This document shows, piece by piece, positions 33,700-47,000 of a stretch of DNA of 64,000 bases (positions are counted from its first letter, which is position 1; each line of letters starts with the position of its first letter). The notes beneath the pieces were generated by a model that was given only the letters and a program-made list of their open reading frames with translations, was not told where the DNA came from and ran no database searches. Where the stretch lies: NCBI GenBank assembly GCA_030737875.1, contig CM060910.1:67464501-67528500 (forward strand), in the 5' to 3' direction. This DNA comes from Allium sativum (lineage: Eukaryota; Streptophyta; Magnoliopsida; Asparagales; Amaryllidaceae). The translations under genes and the position numbers were made by a program.

Positions 33700-34115
33700 G
33701 GTTTGGATGGATCAGTGAAGACTTTGTGTGGAACGGACGTGATGAAAAGCTGTGGATCAGGCGACTTTTGGCAATGGATCGGGTGATTTTTAGCAATAGA
33801 TCGAGCAAAGTGAGAAATAATGGGTCGAAAATGTTTCTGAAACATTGTGCACCATGGATCGGAAAGCCATCGGATCGGGCAAGAAATTTACATGGATTGG
33901 GCAAGAAATTTCCATTGATCGGGTAAGAGAAAACAAGTGGATCTACACAGGATTTTTCATGGATTGGACGTGCCAAAACCGATGGACCACAACCTTACTG
34001 AAACGTTGTAAATAAGAGTGGATCAGTCAAGAAAATCTAGTGGATCGGGCACGATTTTTGAATGGATCAGGCATGTTTTGATGATGGATCGACAAGGTTC
34101 AAAATTATGGATCGG
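33700..34115 (+). repeat. Degenerate TGGATCGGGCAAG repeats in LTR D
   Basis: About fifteen copies of (A/T)TGGATCGGGC(A/G)(A/C)G at 20-35-bp intervals with variable spacers (e.g. 33707, 33772, 33854, 33892, 34040, 34084, 34107). The neighbouring sequence is otherwise unique. Confidence 0.7.
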
Positions 34116-36306
34116 GCAGAAAGACAGTGTTTTATAAACGCTGTGGAAAGGAAGATGAAACGTTGTGAATGGTGAACCATATCATTTGGATGAAATGCTA
34201 GGAAAAGTGATGGATTGTTATACATAGCAAATTGATGAGCGTTATGTATCAATTATCGACCAAATGACGTTTATTTTGGTTTGACATTGGACGTGGCTTC
34301 AAACTGAATTCAAGGCGAAGTGTTTTAAAGTGTTTGTTGATTGTTTAAGTGCAACGAATGTGAAGATGAATCAAAGATGTGAGTTCATAGAGAATGGTCG
34401 CTCGAGAAGACGCTTGAGCTATGGACAGTCGCCGATGATGACGACTAGATATGTTGAAGTTCGAGGAATTATCGTTGTCGTAGGCTCTAGTGGACTCAAA
34501 GCAGGGGTATAATAAGGACGTCTAAAAAGACTATGGGATAGTCGAGTACCCTGGGTATTGATGAAAGGCCTAGATAAGTATCGATGATAGGCGTATGGAT
34601 TTTTGCTATGCAACACCCCACCTCCGCTAGGGTCACTCACAAAGGGAATGCACTAGCTTTGGTGGAGCATTATCTAGGTAAACATACACAGAAATATTAC
34701 AAGAAAGAACATATAAAACAGTGGAAGAAGAACCAAATTTCATTGCTTTAAAATCTAGAAAGGTCTAAAGCCTTTTACATCAAAATGCTATTAAATCCAT
34801 TACATCGAAATTTGTCTTGCAATAGTAAAGAAGCGTAAAACCATAGTCATAAATCATTCCCCAAGTAAAACAGCAAAGCAAGCCACAGCCAAGAGAAATC
34901 CAAGTAGTACATGAAAGAGCCTTGGAGCTTGGTAAGATCCGAACTAAGCTGTATTCCCACCCTACGAACCTGGGGGTGGGGGGACGAAAGAAAATGAGGC
35001 GAAACAAACTGGGTCAGTCATAAAGACTGAGTAAGTCCAAGTGGCTTTCAGCATAAAAACAGGTGAAGATAATATGGCATGAATAAACTAAAAGTAAACA
35101 TAAGCATGATGACAAGGTAAGCTACAGGCACGATGAATCAAGTATAACATTGCAAGGTTTCTATTAAGTATAACATCGCAAGATTTCTAAGCTTCACCAT
35201 TCCACTATTATCTTTGAATTTCTATATTCTCTGCACCAACTGTACTAGTGCCCCAACCCGTATCATCCTTTCCATGTATATGTACAGTCCCTTGCCGTAT
35301 ATCGTACGGGTTTCATCATGTATTTCTATACTACTTCAACGTAGTGCCACCATTCTTGAAATCGTTTGGACCGCCACCCTTGTTCTGGCTAGGTTTCCTT
35401 ATCATGAACTATCGCGTGTTCAGCTAGGATTTATGCCACCTAGGACCACTAGGGATTATTGTAATGACCCGCATTGGCAGGGGTATTATGATTAATTTAT
35501 TTAATTGTATAAATGGTAGGTTAGTGAATTTAACGGTCGTGGAATTAAATAATGATGAATATTTAATTAAAATAATAAATTAAATAATATATTTAATTCT
35601 GAAATAATCAGAATTGGCTGAAATGACGATATGGTGTGAACCGGATCATCTGTGATATTTAATTCAGCTTGGAATTGAATTTGAATAACAAATATATTCA
35701 ATCGGCGACAGTTGAACGTATAGTTTATAATATAATTATAAACGAGCTTGAAATGACGCGACAGTTCGCTATTTGGCGATTTGAACTTCAACCGAATATA
35801 CAGAAGCCATTTTAAGTCGGATTTCTATGAAACAAGAAACGTGTGGAGCTGGTGGAGCATATCTTTCTAGTGGAAGAGAAAAATCGGGATTTCATCGTGT
35901 AGATTTTGATTTGTGTTCAAATTAAATTTCAGAATAGCCGCTATAAAATCGTTTATCGACCGTAACGGTTTATTCGATATAACTAGAGATCGGGTATGAA
36001 TTCAGACAAGGTTCTTTTGGGAAATAGTGATAAAATAATTTTTAGAATTTTACTGTAATTTTTAATTAATTTAATAAGCGACTTTTTAATTGGAGTATTT
36101 CGCACCCTGTAATCAGCATTTTGAAGTTTCAAAATATGAGTCCACCTACCGGTATTATTACATTTTTGGGATCGTGGGACATTGCTCGTCTCACCGGTGT
36201 TTTTACGTCTGTTCATAGCAGCTCGTATATGGACAGAATTTTATATATGTAGGGTACGATAAAGGTTACAACTCAACAACAAAATATCTAGATATTTTTC
36301 TTCATT

Positions 36307-36325
36307 TATAAATACCCCCCCCCCC
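36307..36325 (+). promoter_or_regulatory. TATA box and C tract of LTR C (5' copy)
   Basis: TATAAATA (36307-36314) in TTCATTTATAAATACC is immediately followed by 11 C residues. The 3' copy (44911-44929) has TATAAATACCACCCCCCCC. U3 would be about 0.85 kb and the R/U5 part about 4.4 kb. Confidence 0.7.
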
Positions 36326-38179
36326 TCGTAAAATAACCTTAAGACCTAATTGTATTCCATTCTCTTCAGAAAACCGGCCGCCACTTCATTTGTTCTCCTC
36401 AGCAAAAATCGAATCAAAGAAAAACCCTCATAAATCAAAATAAATTCCAATAAAAGAAAACTATAAACCCATATCCCTATATATATTCAAACCCCTATGA
36501 TGATCCTTTCCATGCTCGTACAAGCTGTGGAAACTCTGCGACCAAGTTTGATCGCTGGATTTGTGTGAACGACGAGCTAGAGTTGACTATTGGGGAGGCT
36601 ACAGGCGACGAAGAGTGAAATGAAGGGTGGCGGAGTAATCAGCAAGGTAAGGCGCTCCTGTGGAGGAAAGCTGAGGGTATTCCGTGCAAAAAGTTGTCGA
36701 TGAACTGATTGGGGGTACTGACGGCGGAGAAGATGAGTTGAGCGAGTTTTGGGTGCTCCAAACTTTGGCACTCGTTTTCGAAGAAGACTGGACGTGTGGA
36801 GGAGAGGGAGTATTTGCACAGGAAGATGGGTGTGAGAAGCTGTACACGTATACGAGGGGGTCAGCGTTCATGCGTACTGTGCAAGTGAGTATTTAATTCG
36901 GGTTTGTTTGGGTCTGTGGTCTCGTTGTCAGCTGCGTAGGTGACATCATGGGTTTTAACGCAAGGAAATGGGGTTCGATCTGGTTTTAAGGGAAGAGGTT
37001 TGTGGGTATATTGTGTAGTAGCAGGACCGATATAATCAAGAGGAGCCGGAGCATGTAGTTTCAGATGCGAACTGGTTAAAAAGATGAGGAGTTGTTTTCT
37101 TTTGGGTTCGGATTGTTTTTCCCAAGCAAGAAAAGAAAAATCTGAAATGGCAAAGTTGGGCCAGTACTTGTGTGGCTCGAAGGTGATGTAGGCTGGTCTG
37201 TATAACGTGGTTGAGGAGGGGTTTATGAAATTGTTGATCATGGGGTTAGTGTTTTAATTAAATGCTTTGTTTGAATTAAGAAGGAGAAACCAATGGCAGG
37301 AAATGTATTTGAGGAATGATGGAGTTGCGGCCATGAGTGGATGCGTACAATTTCTTATTTAGATCTGCATTGATGAGGTCGGACAGACGTGAGCTGGCGT
37401 CCCTGTGGCCAGTGAGGTGGAGTTCACATGTTTCGAATGAAGCAGGCTCTTGTTTTGGAAACGTAAAGTTTGAATTCCATGAAGCAATGTGGGACTAGGA
37501 CGGTCAAAGTCTCGGACGACAAGAGATGTAGATGGCGGGTTGGATTTTAAACAAGATGATGGGCCGGAGAGATAAAGAACTGGATGAAACAAGGTCCGTC
37601 AGGATCATATGGACGGACACTACCCAATGGAACTGACTGGGAGTGGAGTGGAGCTCGTTTGAATTTATGGAGAAATAAATTGTCAGACTGAATCAAATAA
37701 CGCAAACCGTTATTTAACGGCTAACGCGCAAATGTGAGTAAATCTCACTAACTCTGAACAGTTTATAAATTTCATGTTGTATTTTTAGAACTGTTAGATA
37801 TTGGCTGATACTGTATGTTGACTGTTTGATTGAACTGCTAGTCAGTTAGTTAAATTTTCTATATTGATTCTGTTTAACAGAATATATCATATAGAACTGA
37901 AAAGTGATGTTATCTATATTGTTTAACATCTGTGATGCAGGGAGACAGGTTGGAGGAATCCGACTGGATTCCTCAACATTTATTTTACTGTTTTCATATA
38001 TTGTGATATATGATGTGTTATATAATCTGTTATGGATTATGTGTGTTGGAATGATGTTGATCATTGTTATTCGATATTGTAAATATCATAAAAGACCCTG
38101 GGATGTAAAAAGAAGTATTTCAATGTATATTGAAATAAAGGAATTTTATAAAATCACAGGATTTTATAAAAGGAATTAT

Positions 38180-38860
38180 TTATAAAACAAACACGGTTTT
38201 ATAAAAGGGATATTTATTTAGAAAATAAATAGAAATAGAAAAGGAATATTTATTTAGAAAATAAATAGAAGTTATAAATAGGATATATTTGTAACGGTAA
38301 ATAGAAGTTATAAATAGGAAATATTTGTAACGGTAAATAGAAGTTATAAATAGGATATATTTGTAACGGTAAGTAAACGTTATAAAAAGGAAATAGTTGT
38401 AACGGAAAACGTAGTTTATCAAAAGAAGTTAATCGATGTTAGTTTAATCGATTAGAGTAGAAGCAAAGGAGTTAATCGATGTTAGTTAATCGATTAGAGA
38501 TAAAGTAAAATGAGTTAATCGAATATAGTTTATTCGAATAGAAAGCAAAGGAGTTAATCGATGTTAGTTAATCGATTAGAGATAAAGTAAAATGAGTTAA
38601 TCGAATATAGTTTATTCGAATAGAAAGCAAAGGAGTTAATCGATGTTAGTTAATCAAATAGAGATAAAGTAAAATGAGTTAATCGAATATAGTTATTCGA
38701 ATAGAAAGCAAAAGAGCTAATCGATGTTAGTTAATCGATTAGTGTTAAAGAAAAAGGAGTTAATAAAATATAGTTTATTCGAATAAAGTTAGTAAATCGA
38801 ATATAGTTTATTCGAAAGGGGTTAAGTGAATAGAGTAAATCAAATAGAGATCTATTCGAA
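38180..38860 (+). repeat. Short tandem and palindromic arrays in LTR C (5' copy)
   Basis: 38215-38400 holds about four units of AAATAGAAGTTATAAATAGG(A)ATATTTGTAACGGT, about 46 bp. 38425-38830 alternates two palindrome types, GTTAATCGATGTTAGTTAATCGATTAG and GTTAATCGAATATAGTTTATTCGAATAG, in a composite unit of ~83 bp. The same arrays are at ~46784-47464 in the 3' LTR. Confidence 0.85.
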
Positions 38861-39317
38861 GGAGGGTTAAGTAAGGAAGTTAGTAAAGGAATATAAAGTG
38901 AACTTTGCCAATTTCAAAGTTAGAAATGTTGTTCAGTTAAGGTCTGAGAGGTAGTTCTACCCCAACTTGATTGGCTTCGTTTTTAACTAAGAAATAGTTA
39001 AGGTTCGGCAGTAAAGGAAATGGTTTGAGTTGGCATCGCGATGGTTTGTTTAAACATCTATCTAAGTCCAATAAAGAAGCTTTGGAAATGTTTTCCAAAT
39101 AAGAAACCAGAAATGTTTTCTAGTAAAGAAAACAAGGAAATGGAAATGTTTTCCATTGTTAATAACGTATATTTTCCCAATTTAGAAAATAGAAATACTG
39201 AATATAGGGAAATAAGAGATAAGTAGATTAATGAAATAAGGAGATGAATGTTGAATGATGTTTGATTGATATAAATTTCCTCCGGGAAAAAATATCGTTG
39301 GTTGCACACCTGTTTTT

Positions 39318-39347
39318 CTTCGATAGTTAAATCACAGACTATCGAAG
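39318..39347 (+). repeat. 10-bp hairpin in LTR C
   Basis: CTTCGATAGT / ACTATCGAAG with a 10-nt loop, duplicated at 47922-47951. Confidence 0.8.
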
Positions 39348-40637
39348 TTTTGACCATTTTAACGTTGTTAATATGGAGAGACCGGTTGGATTATTATCCA
39401 AAGAACCACTCTGTATTGGCATAAGCGTTGCGAATCATATATGCCAAAGATAATTGAAGACGGAATTATGCAAGGGCTATCCTGTTTATAGAATAGTGCC
39501 TTCGGTTCATCCTGTTCCTGGGTGACTTGTATGGACGGATGTCTGACAGAATATTTCCAGACGATCACGTATATTGATTTCTCCAACTGTACCAAGAGTG
39601 GAAGCGGAGAAGGAAACTTCTCTTAGCTAACACATAATGTATGGTTGAGGACATCAATCGGTGATTGGATGGATTTGATGATGTGACATTCAAAGTGAAT
39701 CTGATGTGATGATAAAGCGTAGCTTCTAGCCTCATCATCCGGTAAATGACAGAAATCGGGCAGGCAGCATGGCTAAGTCGGTCGCACCGAAGTAGGGTGT
39801 ATAATCACCTGATCTAGAGTTTCATTTACTTCTAAAAATCTATTGTTGATGCTGTCCCATTCGGGAAACGGTTGCTGATCCCAACTGTTGGTGATATACA
39901 TTCGATACACTCAAGCGAAATGAGTGGTCGGTCATGTGTGGCCGGGTTGCAAGATGTTCTTGTTGAACCCAGTGTATTCCTCTCTAGAGGTACACGAGCG
40001 AAAGGTGGATCCATACCTTGTCATAGTTGGAAATCCATTACCCAATACGTGCTTGCGGTTTTGATTGTATACTATATATGTAGAACGTGAGATGAAAGCG
40101 TTCTGCTAAATGATTATATATATACTGTGGTTGATAGACATTATTATAATATCAAAAGGTTTTTGATATAAAGATATTTTGGATTCTCATAAGGGAAAAA
40201 CCCGTTCCGTTATGCGGCGTGGTCTTATGAGATATCATTTACTTTTTCAACTGTTTTAAACTGTTTTACTCATACCAGTCCCATGACTGACCCGGAGTTT
40301 ACTTTGTTGTTTTCCCTAAACTCTTGGGTGCCTAAATTTGTATGGGCAGTCAAGTAGTCGGGATTTACAGATATACTGGAAGAGCTTGGAGCAGGAGGCT
40401 TCAGGATCATATAGCTATAGTTATTTCCGCTGTGTTGTAAGTGTTGTACTTTGATAATGATATGTATATTCAAGTACTGATTTGTATTTCAAAGTTATGT
40501 TATGAAATATATTTATTCGTTCCGCTGTGAGATGCGTGTTACTCTGATGTTGTGTTCTTCTTCTTCTTCTTCTATTCTAATTTTCTATCTTATCTTTCCT
40601 CACCCTCTAATTTCTTTCACTAATTACCAGGATTTTT

Positions 40638-40684
40638 CGACGTTTTGGTTATCGACGGCGTGCTTACGTCGATAACCAAAGTCG
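40638..40684 (+). repeat. Strong hairpin near the end of LTR C
   Basis: Perfect 14-bp arms TTTGGTTATCGACG (40644-40657) and CGTCGATAACCAAA (40667-40680), 9-nt loop GCGTGCTTA, extended by CGAC/GTCG across a 2-nt bulge. The 3' LTR carries it unchanged at ~49242-49288. It lies 21 bp before the LTR end and primer site. Confidence 0.85.
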
Positions 40685-40706
40685 CTCAAAATCCGGGTCG
40701 TTACAG

Positions 40707-40719
40707 TTGGTATCAGAGC
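40707..40719 (+). promoter_or_regulatory. Primer-binding site of C
   Basis: TTGGTATCAGAGC, one base after the 5' LTR, is the plant initiator Met-tRNA primer site and is intact. Confidence 0.9.
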
Positions 40720-43700
40720 TTAAGTTAAGAATTACTTGGCTCTGTGGCGTGACTCGGTAGAGATAGGGTTAGTAATACCCTAGACTGAGATTGAGTGTAT
40801 ATATATGAGTGAACGTATTTGTTATTGATATAAAAGTTTGTTTTATATTGTGGAGATTCATTGGTTGAGTTGTTTATGGGTTCTGGTCGATCAGTTTGAT
40901 CCACTGTATCGGTCGGAGTTACTAAACACTTGAATACGATGAACCATCATGGTATGTTTTGAAAGAGGGTAAACGAAATAGTTTACCCAACGTATATTTT
41001 GAATATATTGGATATATTGGTTGTTATTATAATCGAGTAAGATTATAAATTAAATGGTTATGTAAATAACCATTCAGAATTCATATAAGTGAAATACGTG
41101 AAATCAGATAAGTTAAATCTGAAATTTAAACCAGAAATTGAAGTTAAAACTCTGGAGAACTGGATAAGTGTTTGTAAACGGATTTGGATTTAAAGTAAGG
41201 AAAATTTAAGATCCTGGGAGATTTTAAATTGTTTTACAAGCAGAGTGAATTATATTTTGAAATGGATTTCAAAGTGGAAATGTTTAGAAATGGTTTTATA
41301 GTATTGAACTCACTTCAATCGCTGGGAAATAGATTCTGATGATGACAGCTGCATCATCAGTATTCATTTTCGAGTTGTAAGTGACGAATTACTACCAGAG
41401 ATACTGTTTTGAAATTGTTTTGGGAAAGACAAGTTGTATGGAATTTCAAAATGGGATTTATAAAATAGAGTTTGAACTTTGAAATAGATTTGAAATATTA
41501 ACTTGTTTAAAAGAAATAAAAACGAGAAGTTCCTTTATAAACAAAGTTTATAAATGAAGCGAAGAGAATTATCATTGGATAATTCAGAAATAAAAATACA
41601 AGTGTGAAACTGAAAGGGAAACCTATTTTCCAAAGGTAGAAATATCGATTTCAAAAGGAATTGAAACTGAGACTTATTTAAAGGGGATTTGAATAAAGAG
41701 AATTCAAATAGGAATTGAATATAGAAAATTCAAAAGGGGATTTGAATAAAGAGAATTCAAATAGGAATTGAATATAGAAATTCAATGGGAGTTTGAATAT
41801 ATGAAATTCAATGGAAGTGATATAGAATTTGAATATAGAAATTCAAATGGCGTTTGGATATAGAAAATATAAGAGATTTCAAATATAGGATTTGAATATC
41901 GAAAGTGAAAGGAAATTTGAATAAAGAAGATTCAAATAGAATTAAAATTGAAATTTGAATAAAGAAGATTCAAATAGAATTAAAATTGAAATTTGAATAT
42001 AGAAGATTCGAAGGGAATTGAGATGAAATAAAGAGAATTCAAGTAGAATTGAATATAGAAATTCAAATGGAGTTTGAAAATAGATTTGAATAATGAAATT
42101 CAATTATGGAATTTGAATAAGGAAATTTAAACAAAATTCAAATATAGAAATTGAATAGAATTAACTAAGTCGAGAGGAATTAGTTAATCGAGTTTTGAAG
42201 TTGAAGTTGAACCTTGAAAGGTGGATTGGATCTGTAAATGGATATTCAAAATCGAATATAGAACATAAAACTGAAATGGAATTCAATTAGTTGATAAACA
42301 AGTTAAAAATATATTTGAACCTGTAATATTCAAATAAAAAGGGTGGAATGGGCAAACCGGTAATTTGAAAATCACTTAACGAACTTAGTTAAAATGATTG
42401 GATTTAGTTGAAACGAATTAGAAATGTATAAATATACATGAGACAGGTTTGGAATAAAGTACAGAAGGTATATAAATAGAATGCTCGACGGAAAGGTATG
42501 TATTTAATTCATATATGAGATTTTATGCGCCGTATCGGCTAGCCGCTTGGCTTTTTCTTTTTCTTTTGGATTGGTGAGGGCCATGGGAGGCTATTTGAAA
42601 TATCCCGATGCTCCCAGTACAAAGGAGGTTATGGCGAATTTTTCCGAGAATTTAAGGAGATAGGATAATTTTAAGATAATTTGATAGTTAGAAATCAACG
42701 TATCAACATATATAGAAGTTAATAAGGAAGCGAATTTAGAAATAGAATAGTATAATCAAAAAGGAAGTATAAGAATAAAATCTAGTAAGAATAGAAAAAG
42801 CAAGTGTATACGTGTTTAAAAGTGAATAAGTAGTTATATGGTATTGATTTTTCGAGTAAGTAGTCTTGTCTGTTTTGACGTTAAATGTTATTCAGTCAAG
42901 GTCTGAGAGGTAATTATACCCCAACTTGGTTGATTTCATGATATACCGATAAGTAGCAAGATTCAGGCTCGAAGATCAATGTGGAATAAGAATTAGTTAA
43001 ATACTGTATTTGGGTTGTCGTAACGATGTTTTACACAACATCTGTTTAACCCAAATATGTGCAAAGCTTGGAAATAGAAAAATGAATGTTTCCTAAGTAT
43101 AGAAATAAATGAGATCGGAAAAGAGATTAGTAATTGGAATATTTTCCAATTAGGAATAGCATATATTTTCTAAAGTTTAGAAAATAAAGGAAGGCAAAAT
43201 TCGGAGATGTTTTCCAAATAACATAAAAAGGCCAATATGGTTATTGAAAATATTTGGTTAACAAATATTGATAAAGAAATAGAGGAGTGATTTAACTAAT
43301 GGAATATTGATTAAGGGCTCAGTTGAATTTCAAAAAGGAAAATTTGATTTTTGAAAAGAGTAAACTGTTTGAAAACTCCCAGGGAAAGACTGTTGAATTA
43401 AAACCAAATGAAATAGGAATTTGTAAAAGCAAACTTGAATTAAAGTAAAACCAGTAAAGTGGTAACCGAGGTTGAATTAGAATGATATCAAGACAAATTG
43501 GATTGTGAGATTCAAATTTGAAGTATAAATGTGATAATCAAGTTAAGAGCTTGGAATCGAGAAGAAACTCGAGTTGAAATGATATTTGGCTCGGATATGA
43601 GCGAATGGTTGTGTTGTGGACAAAAGCAGATTGGAATTTGATTGGGATGACCCTTGTATCTGCTGAATTGATAACAGGTGGAAAGGATATAATGATATGC

Positions 43701-44045
43701 CGACAAAAGGTACAAGTTTATATTTCATATGGTATGAGATTTGATGAGCCGAATTGGCAAGCCGCTTGGCTGTTTGATTTTCTTTTGGGTTGAAGATGGC
43801 ACAGAAAGGCGAGTTGTGGTTTTACCGATTGACCAGTACAAAGGAGGTGCTGACGAAATTTTTCGAAGAGTTAAGGCGTTAGAAAATTTTCAGGATTTTT
43901 GAAAATTTTCGTTGATAAGAATTAATTAATAATTTAATTGAAATTAAATTGGTTCGGTTGAAACTGAAGTTAAGAAGTGAACAAATATGTTCTAACCAGT
44001 CGATAGGGTCGTTCTCTACCTTTTAGCAATTTCGAGGACGAAATT
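40720..44045 (+). other. Non-coding interior of C
   Basis: No frame over 70 codons shows a recognisable domain. 41660-42140 is built of GAATTTGAATATAGAAATTCAAA-type short repeats. 42470-42720 and 43700-43920 are a diverged direct repeat (AGCCGCTTGGCT..., CCAGTACAAAGGAGGT...). 42880-43100 is homologous to 38930-39110 of the LTR (AAGGTCTGAGAGGTA...ACCCCAACTTG). The end, TTTCGAGGACGAAATTATTTTAAG (44030-44053), is the standard chromovirus 3' untranslated sequence and suggests descent from a Tekay-type element. Confidence 0.75.
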
Positions 44046-44063
44046 ATTTTAAGTGGGGAAGAA
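44046..44063 (+). promoter_or_regulatory. Polypurine tract of C
   Basis: AAGTGGGGAAGAA immediately precedes the 3' LTR. Confidence 0.8.
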
Positions 44064-47000
44064 TGTAATGACCCGCATTGGCAGGGGTATTATGATTAAT
44101 TTATTTAATTGTATAAATGGTAGGTTAGTGAATTTAACGGTCGTGGAATTAAATAATGATGAATATTTAATTAAAATAATAAATTAAATAATATATTTAA
44201 TTCTGAAATAATCAGAATTGGCTGAAATGACGATATGGTGTGAACCGGATCATCTGTGATATTTAATTCAGCTTGGAATTGAATTTGAATAACAAATATA
44301 TTCAATCGGCGACAGTTGAACGTATAGTTTATAATATAATTATAAACGAGCTTGAAATGACGCGACAGTTCGCTATTTGGCGATTTGAACTTCAACCGAA
44401 TATACAGAAGCCATTTTAAGTCGGATTTCTATGAGACAAGAAACGTGTGGAGCTGGTGGAGCATATCTTTCTAGTGGAAGAGAAAAATCGGGATTTCATC
44501 GTGTAGATTTTGATTTGTGTTCAAATCAAATTTCAGAATAGTCGCTATAAAATCGTTTATCGACCGTAACGGTTTATTCGATATAACTAGAGATCGGGTA
44601 TGAATTCAGACAAGGTTCTTTTGGGAAATAGTGATAAAATAATTTTTAGAATTTTACTGTAATTTTTAATTAATTTAATAAGCGACTTTTTAATTGGAGT
44701 ATTTCGCACCCTGTAATCAGCATTTTGAAGTTTCAAAATATGAGTCCACCTACCGGTATTATTACATTTTTGGGATCGTGGGACATTGCTCGTCTCACCG
44801 GTGTTTTTACGTCTGTTCATAGCAGCTCGTATATGGACAGAATTTTATATATGTAGGGTATGATAAAGGTTACAACTCAACAACAAAATATCTAGATATT
44901 TTTCTTCATTTATAAATACCACCCCCCCCTCGTAAAATAACCTTAAGACCTAATTGTATTCCATTCTCTTCAGAAAACCGGCCGCCACTTCATTTGTTCT
45001 CCTCAGCAAAAATCGAATCAAAGAAAAACCCTCATAAATCAAAATAAATTCCAATAAAAGAAAACTATAAACCCATATCCCTATATATATTCAAACCCCT
45101 ATGATGATCCTTTCCATGCTCGTACAAGCTGTGGAAACTCTGCGACCAAGTTTGATCGCTGGATTTGTGTGAACGACGAGCTAGAGTTGACTATTGGGGA
45201 GGCTACAGGCGACGAAGAGTGAAATGAAGGGTGGCGGAGTAATCAGCAAGGTAAGGCGCTCCTGTGGAGGAAAGCTGAGGGTATTCCGTGCAAAAAGTTG
45301 TCGATGAACTGATTGGGGGTACTGACGGCGGAGAAGATGAGTTGAGCGAGTTTTGGGTGCTCCAAACTTTGGCACTCGTTTTCGAAGAAGACTGGACGTG
45401 TGGAGGAGAGGGAGTATTTGCACAAGAAGATGGGTGTGAGAAGTTGTACACGTATACGAGGGGGTCAGCGTTCATGCGTACTGTGCAAGTGAGTATTTAA
45501 TTCGGGTTTGTTTGGGTCTGTGGTCTCGTTGTCAGCTGCGTAGGTGACATCATGGGTTTTAACGCAAGGAAATGGGGTTCGATCTGGTTTTAAGGGAAGA
45601 GGTTTGTGGGTATATTGTGTAGTAGCAGGACCGATATAATCAAGAGGAGCCGGAGCGTGTAGTTTCAGATGCGAACTGGTTAAAAAGATGAGGAGTTGTT
45701 TTCTTTTGGGTTCGGATTGTTTTTCCCAAGCAAGAAAAGAAAAATCTGAAATGGCAAAGTTGGGCCAGTACTTGTGTGGCTCGAAGGTGATGTAGGCTGG
45801 TCTGTATAACGTGGTTGAGGAGGGGTTTATGAAATTGTTGATCATGGGGTTAGTGTTTTAATTAAATGCTTTGTTTGAATTAAGAAGGAGAAACCAATGG
45901 CAGGAAATGTATTTGAGGAATGATGGAGTTGCGGCCATGAATGGATGCGTACAATTTCTTATTTAGATCTGCATTGATGAGGTCGGACAGACGTGAGCTG
46001 GCGTCCCTGTGGCCAGTGAGGTGGAGTTCACATGTTTCGAATGAAGCAGGCTCTTGTTTTGGAAACGTAAAGTTTGAATTCCATGAAGCAACGTGGGACT
46101 AGGACGGTCAAAGTCTCGGACGACAAGAGATGTAGATGGCGGGTTGGATTTTAAACAAGATGATGGGCCGGAGAGATAAAGAACTGGATGAAACAAGGTC
46201 CGTCAGGATCATATGGACGGACACTACCCAATGGAACTGACTGGGAGTGGAGTGGAGCTCGTTTGAATTTATGGAGAAATAAATTGTCAGACTGAATCAA
46301 ATAACGCAAACCGTTATTTAACGGCTAACGCGCAAATGTGAGTAAATCTCACTAACTCTGAACAGTTTATAAATTTCATGTTGTATTTTTAGAACTGTTA
46401 GATATTGGCTGATACTGTATGTTGACTGTTTGATTGAACTGCTAGTCAGTTAGTTAAATTTTCTATATTGATTCTGTTTAACAGAATATATCATATAGAA
46501 CTGAAAAGTGATGTTATCTATATTGTTTAACATCTGTGATGCAGGGAGACAGGTTGGAGGAATCCGACTGGATTCCTCAACATTTATTTTACTGTTTTCA
46601 TATATTGTGATATATGATGTGTTATATAATCTGTTATGGATTATGTGTGTTGGAATGATGTTGATCATTGTTATTCGATATTGTAAATATCATAAAAGAC
46701 CCTGGGATGTAAAAAGAAGTATTTCAATGTATATTGAAATAAAGGAATTTTATAAAATCACAGGATTTTATAAAAGGAATTATTTATAAAACGAACACGG
46801 TTTTATAAAAGGGATATTTATTTAGAAAATAAATAGAAATAGAAAAGGAATATTTATTTAGAAAATAAATAGAAGTTATAAATATGATATATTTGTAACG
46901 GTAAATAGAAGTTATAAATAGGAAATATTTGTAACGGTAAATAGAAGTTATAAATAGGATATATTTGTAACGGTAAGTAAACGTTATAAAAAGGAAATAG

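Larger units (their letters stand above)
32704..34608 (+). repeat. 5' LTR of D, left part
   Basis: Starts TGTAATGACC after CTAGT. It continues at 58802 after removal of B and its duplicated pentamer TGCTA (34604-34608 and 58797-58801). Total LTR length without B is about 2.8 kb. Confidence 0.75.
35460..40705 (+). repeat. 5' LTR of C
   Basis: 5,246 bp, TGTAATGACCCGCATTGGC...AAATCCGGGTCGTTACA. The left 800 bp are very AT-rich; 36540-37600 are more GC-rich and give several accidental frames. Palindrome arrays and hairpins are listed separately. Confidence 0.92.

Noticed and set aside
36577..37241. Cluster of minus-strand frames of 80-126 codons in LTR C
   Set aside because: Pro/Ser/Thr-rich translation of a GC-richer LTR stretch; no protein family recognised, and the frames are not part of any gag-pol order. 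They would merit only an RNA-seq check.
38425..38830. Regularly spaced palindromes resembling a CRISPR array
   Set aside because: This is plant DNA within an LTR; the spacers are themselves repeated and no cas genes exist. It is a tandem palindromic array.
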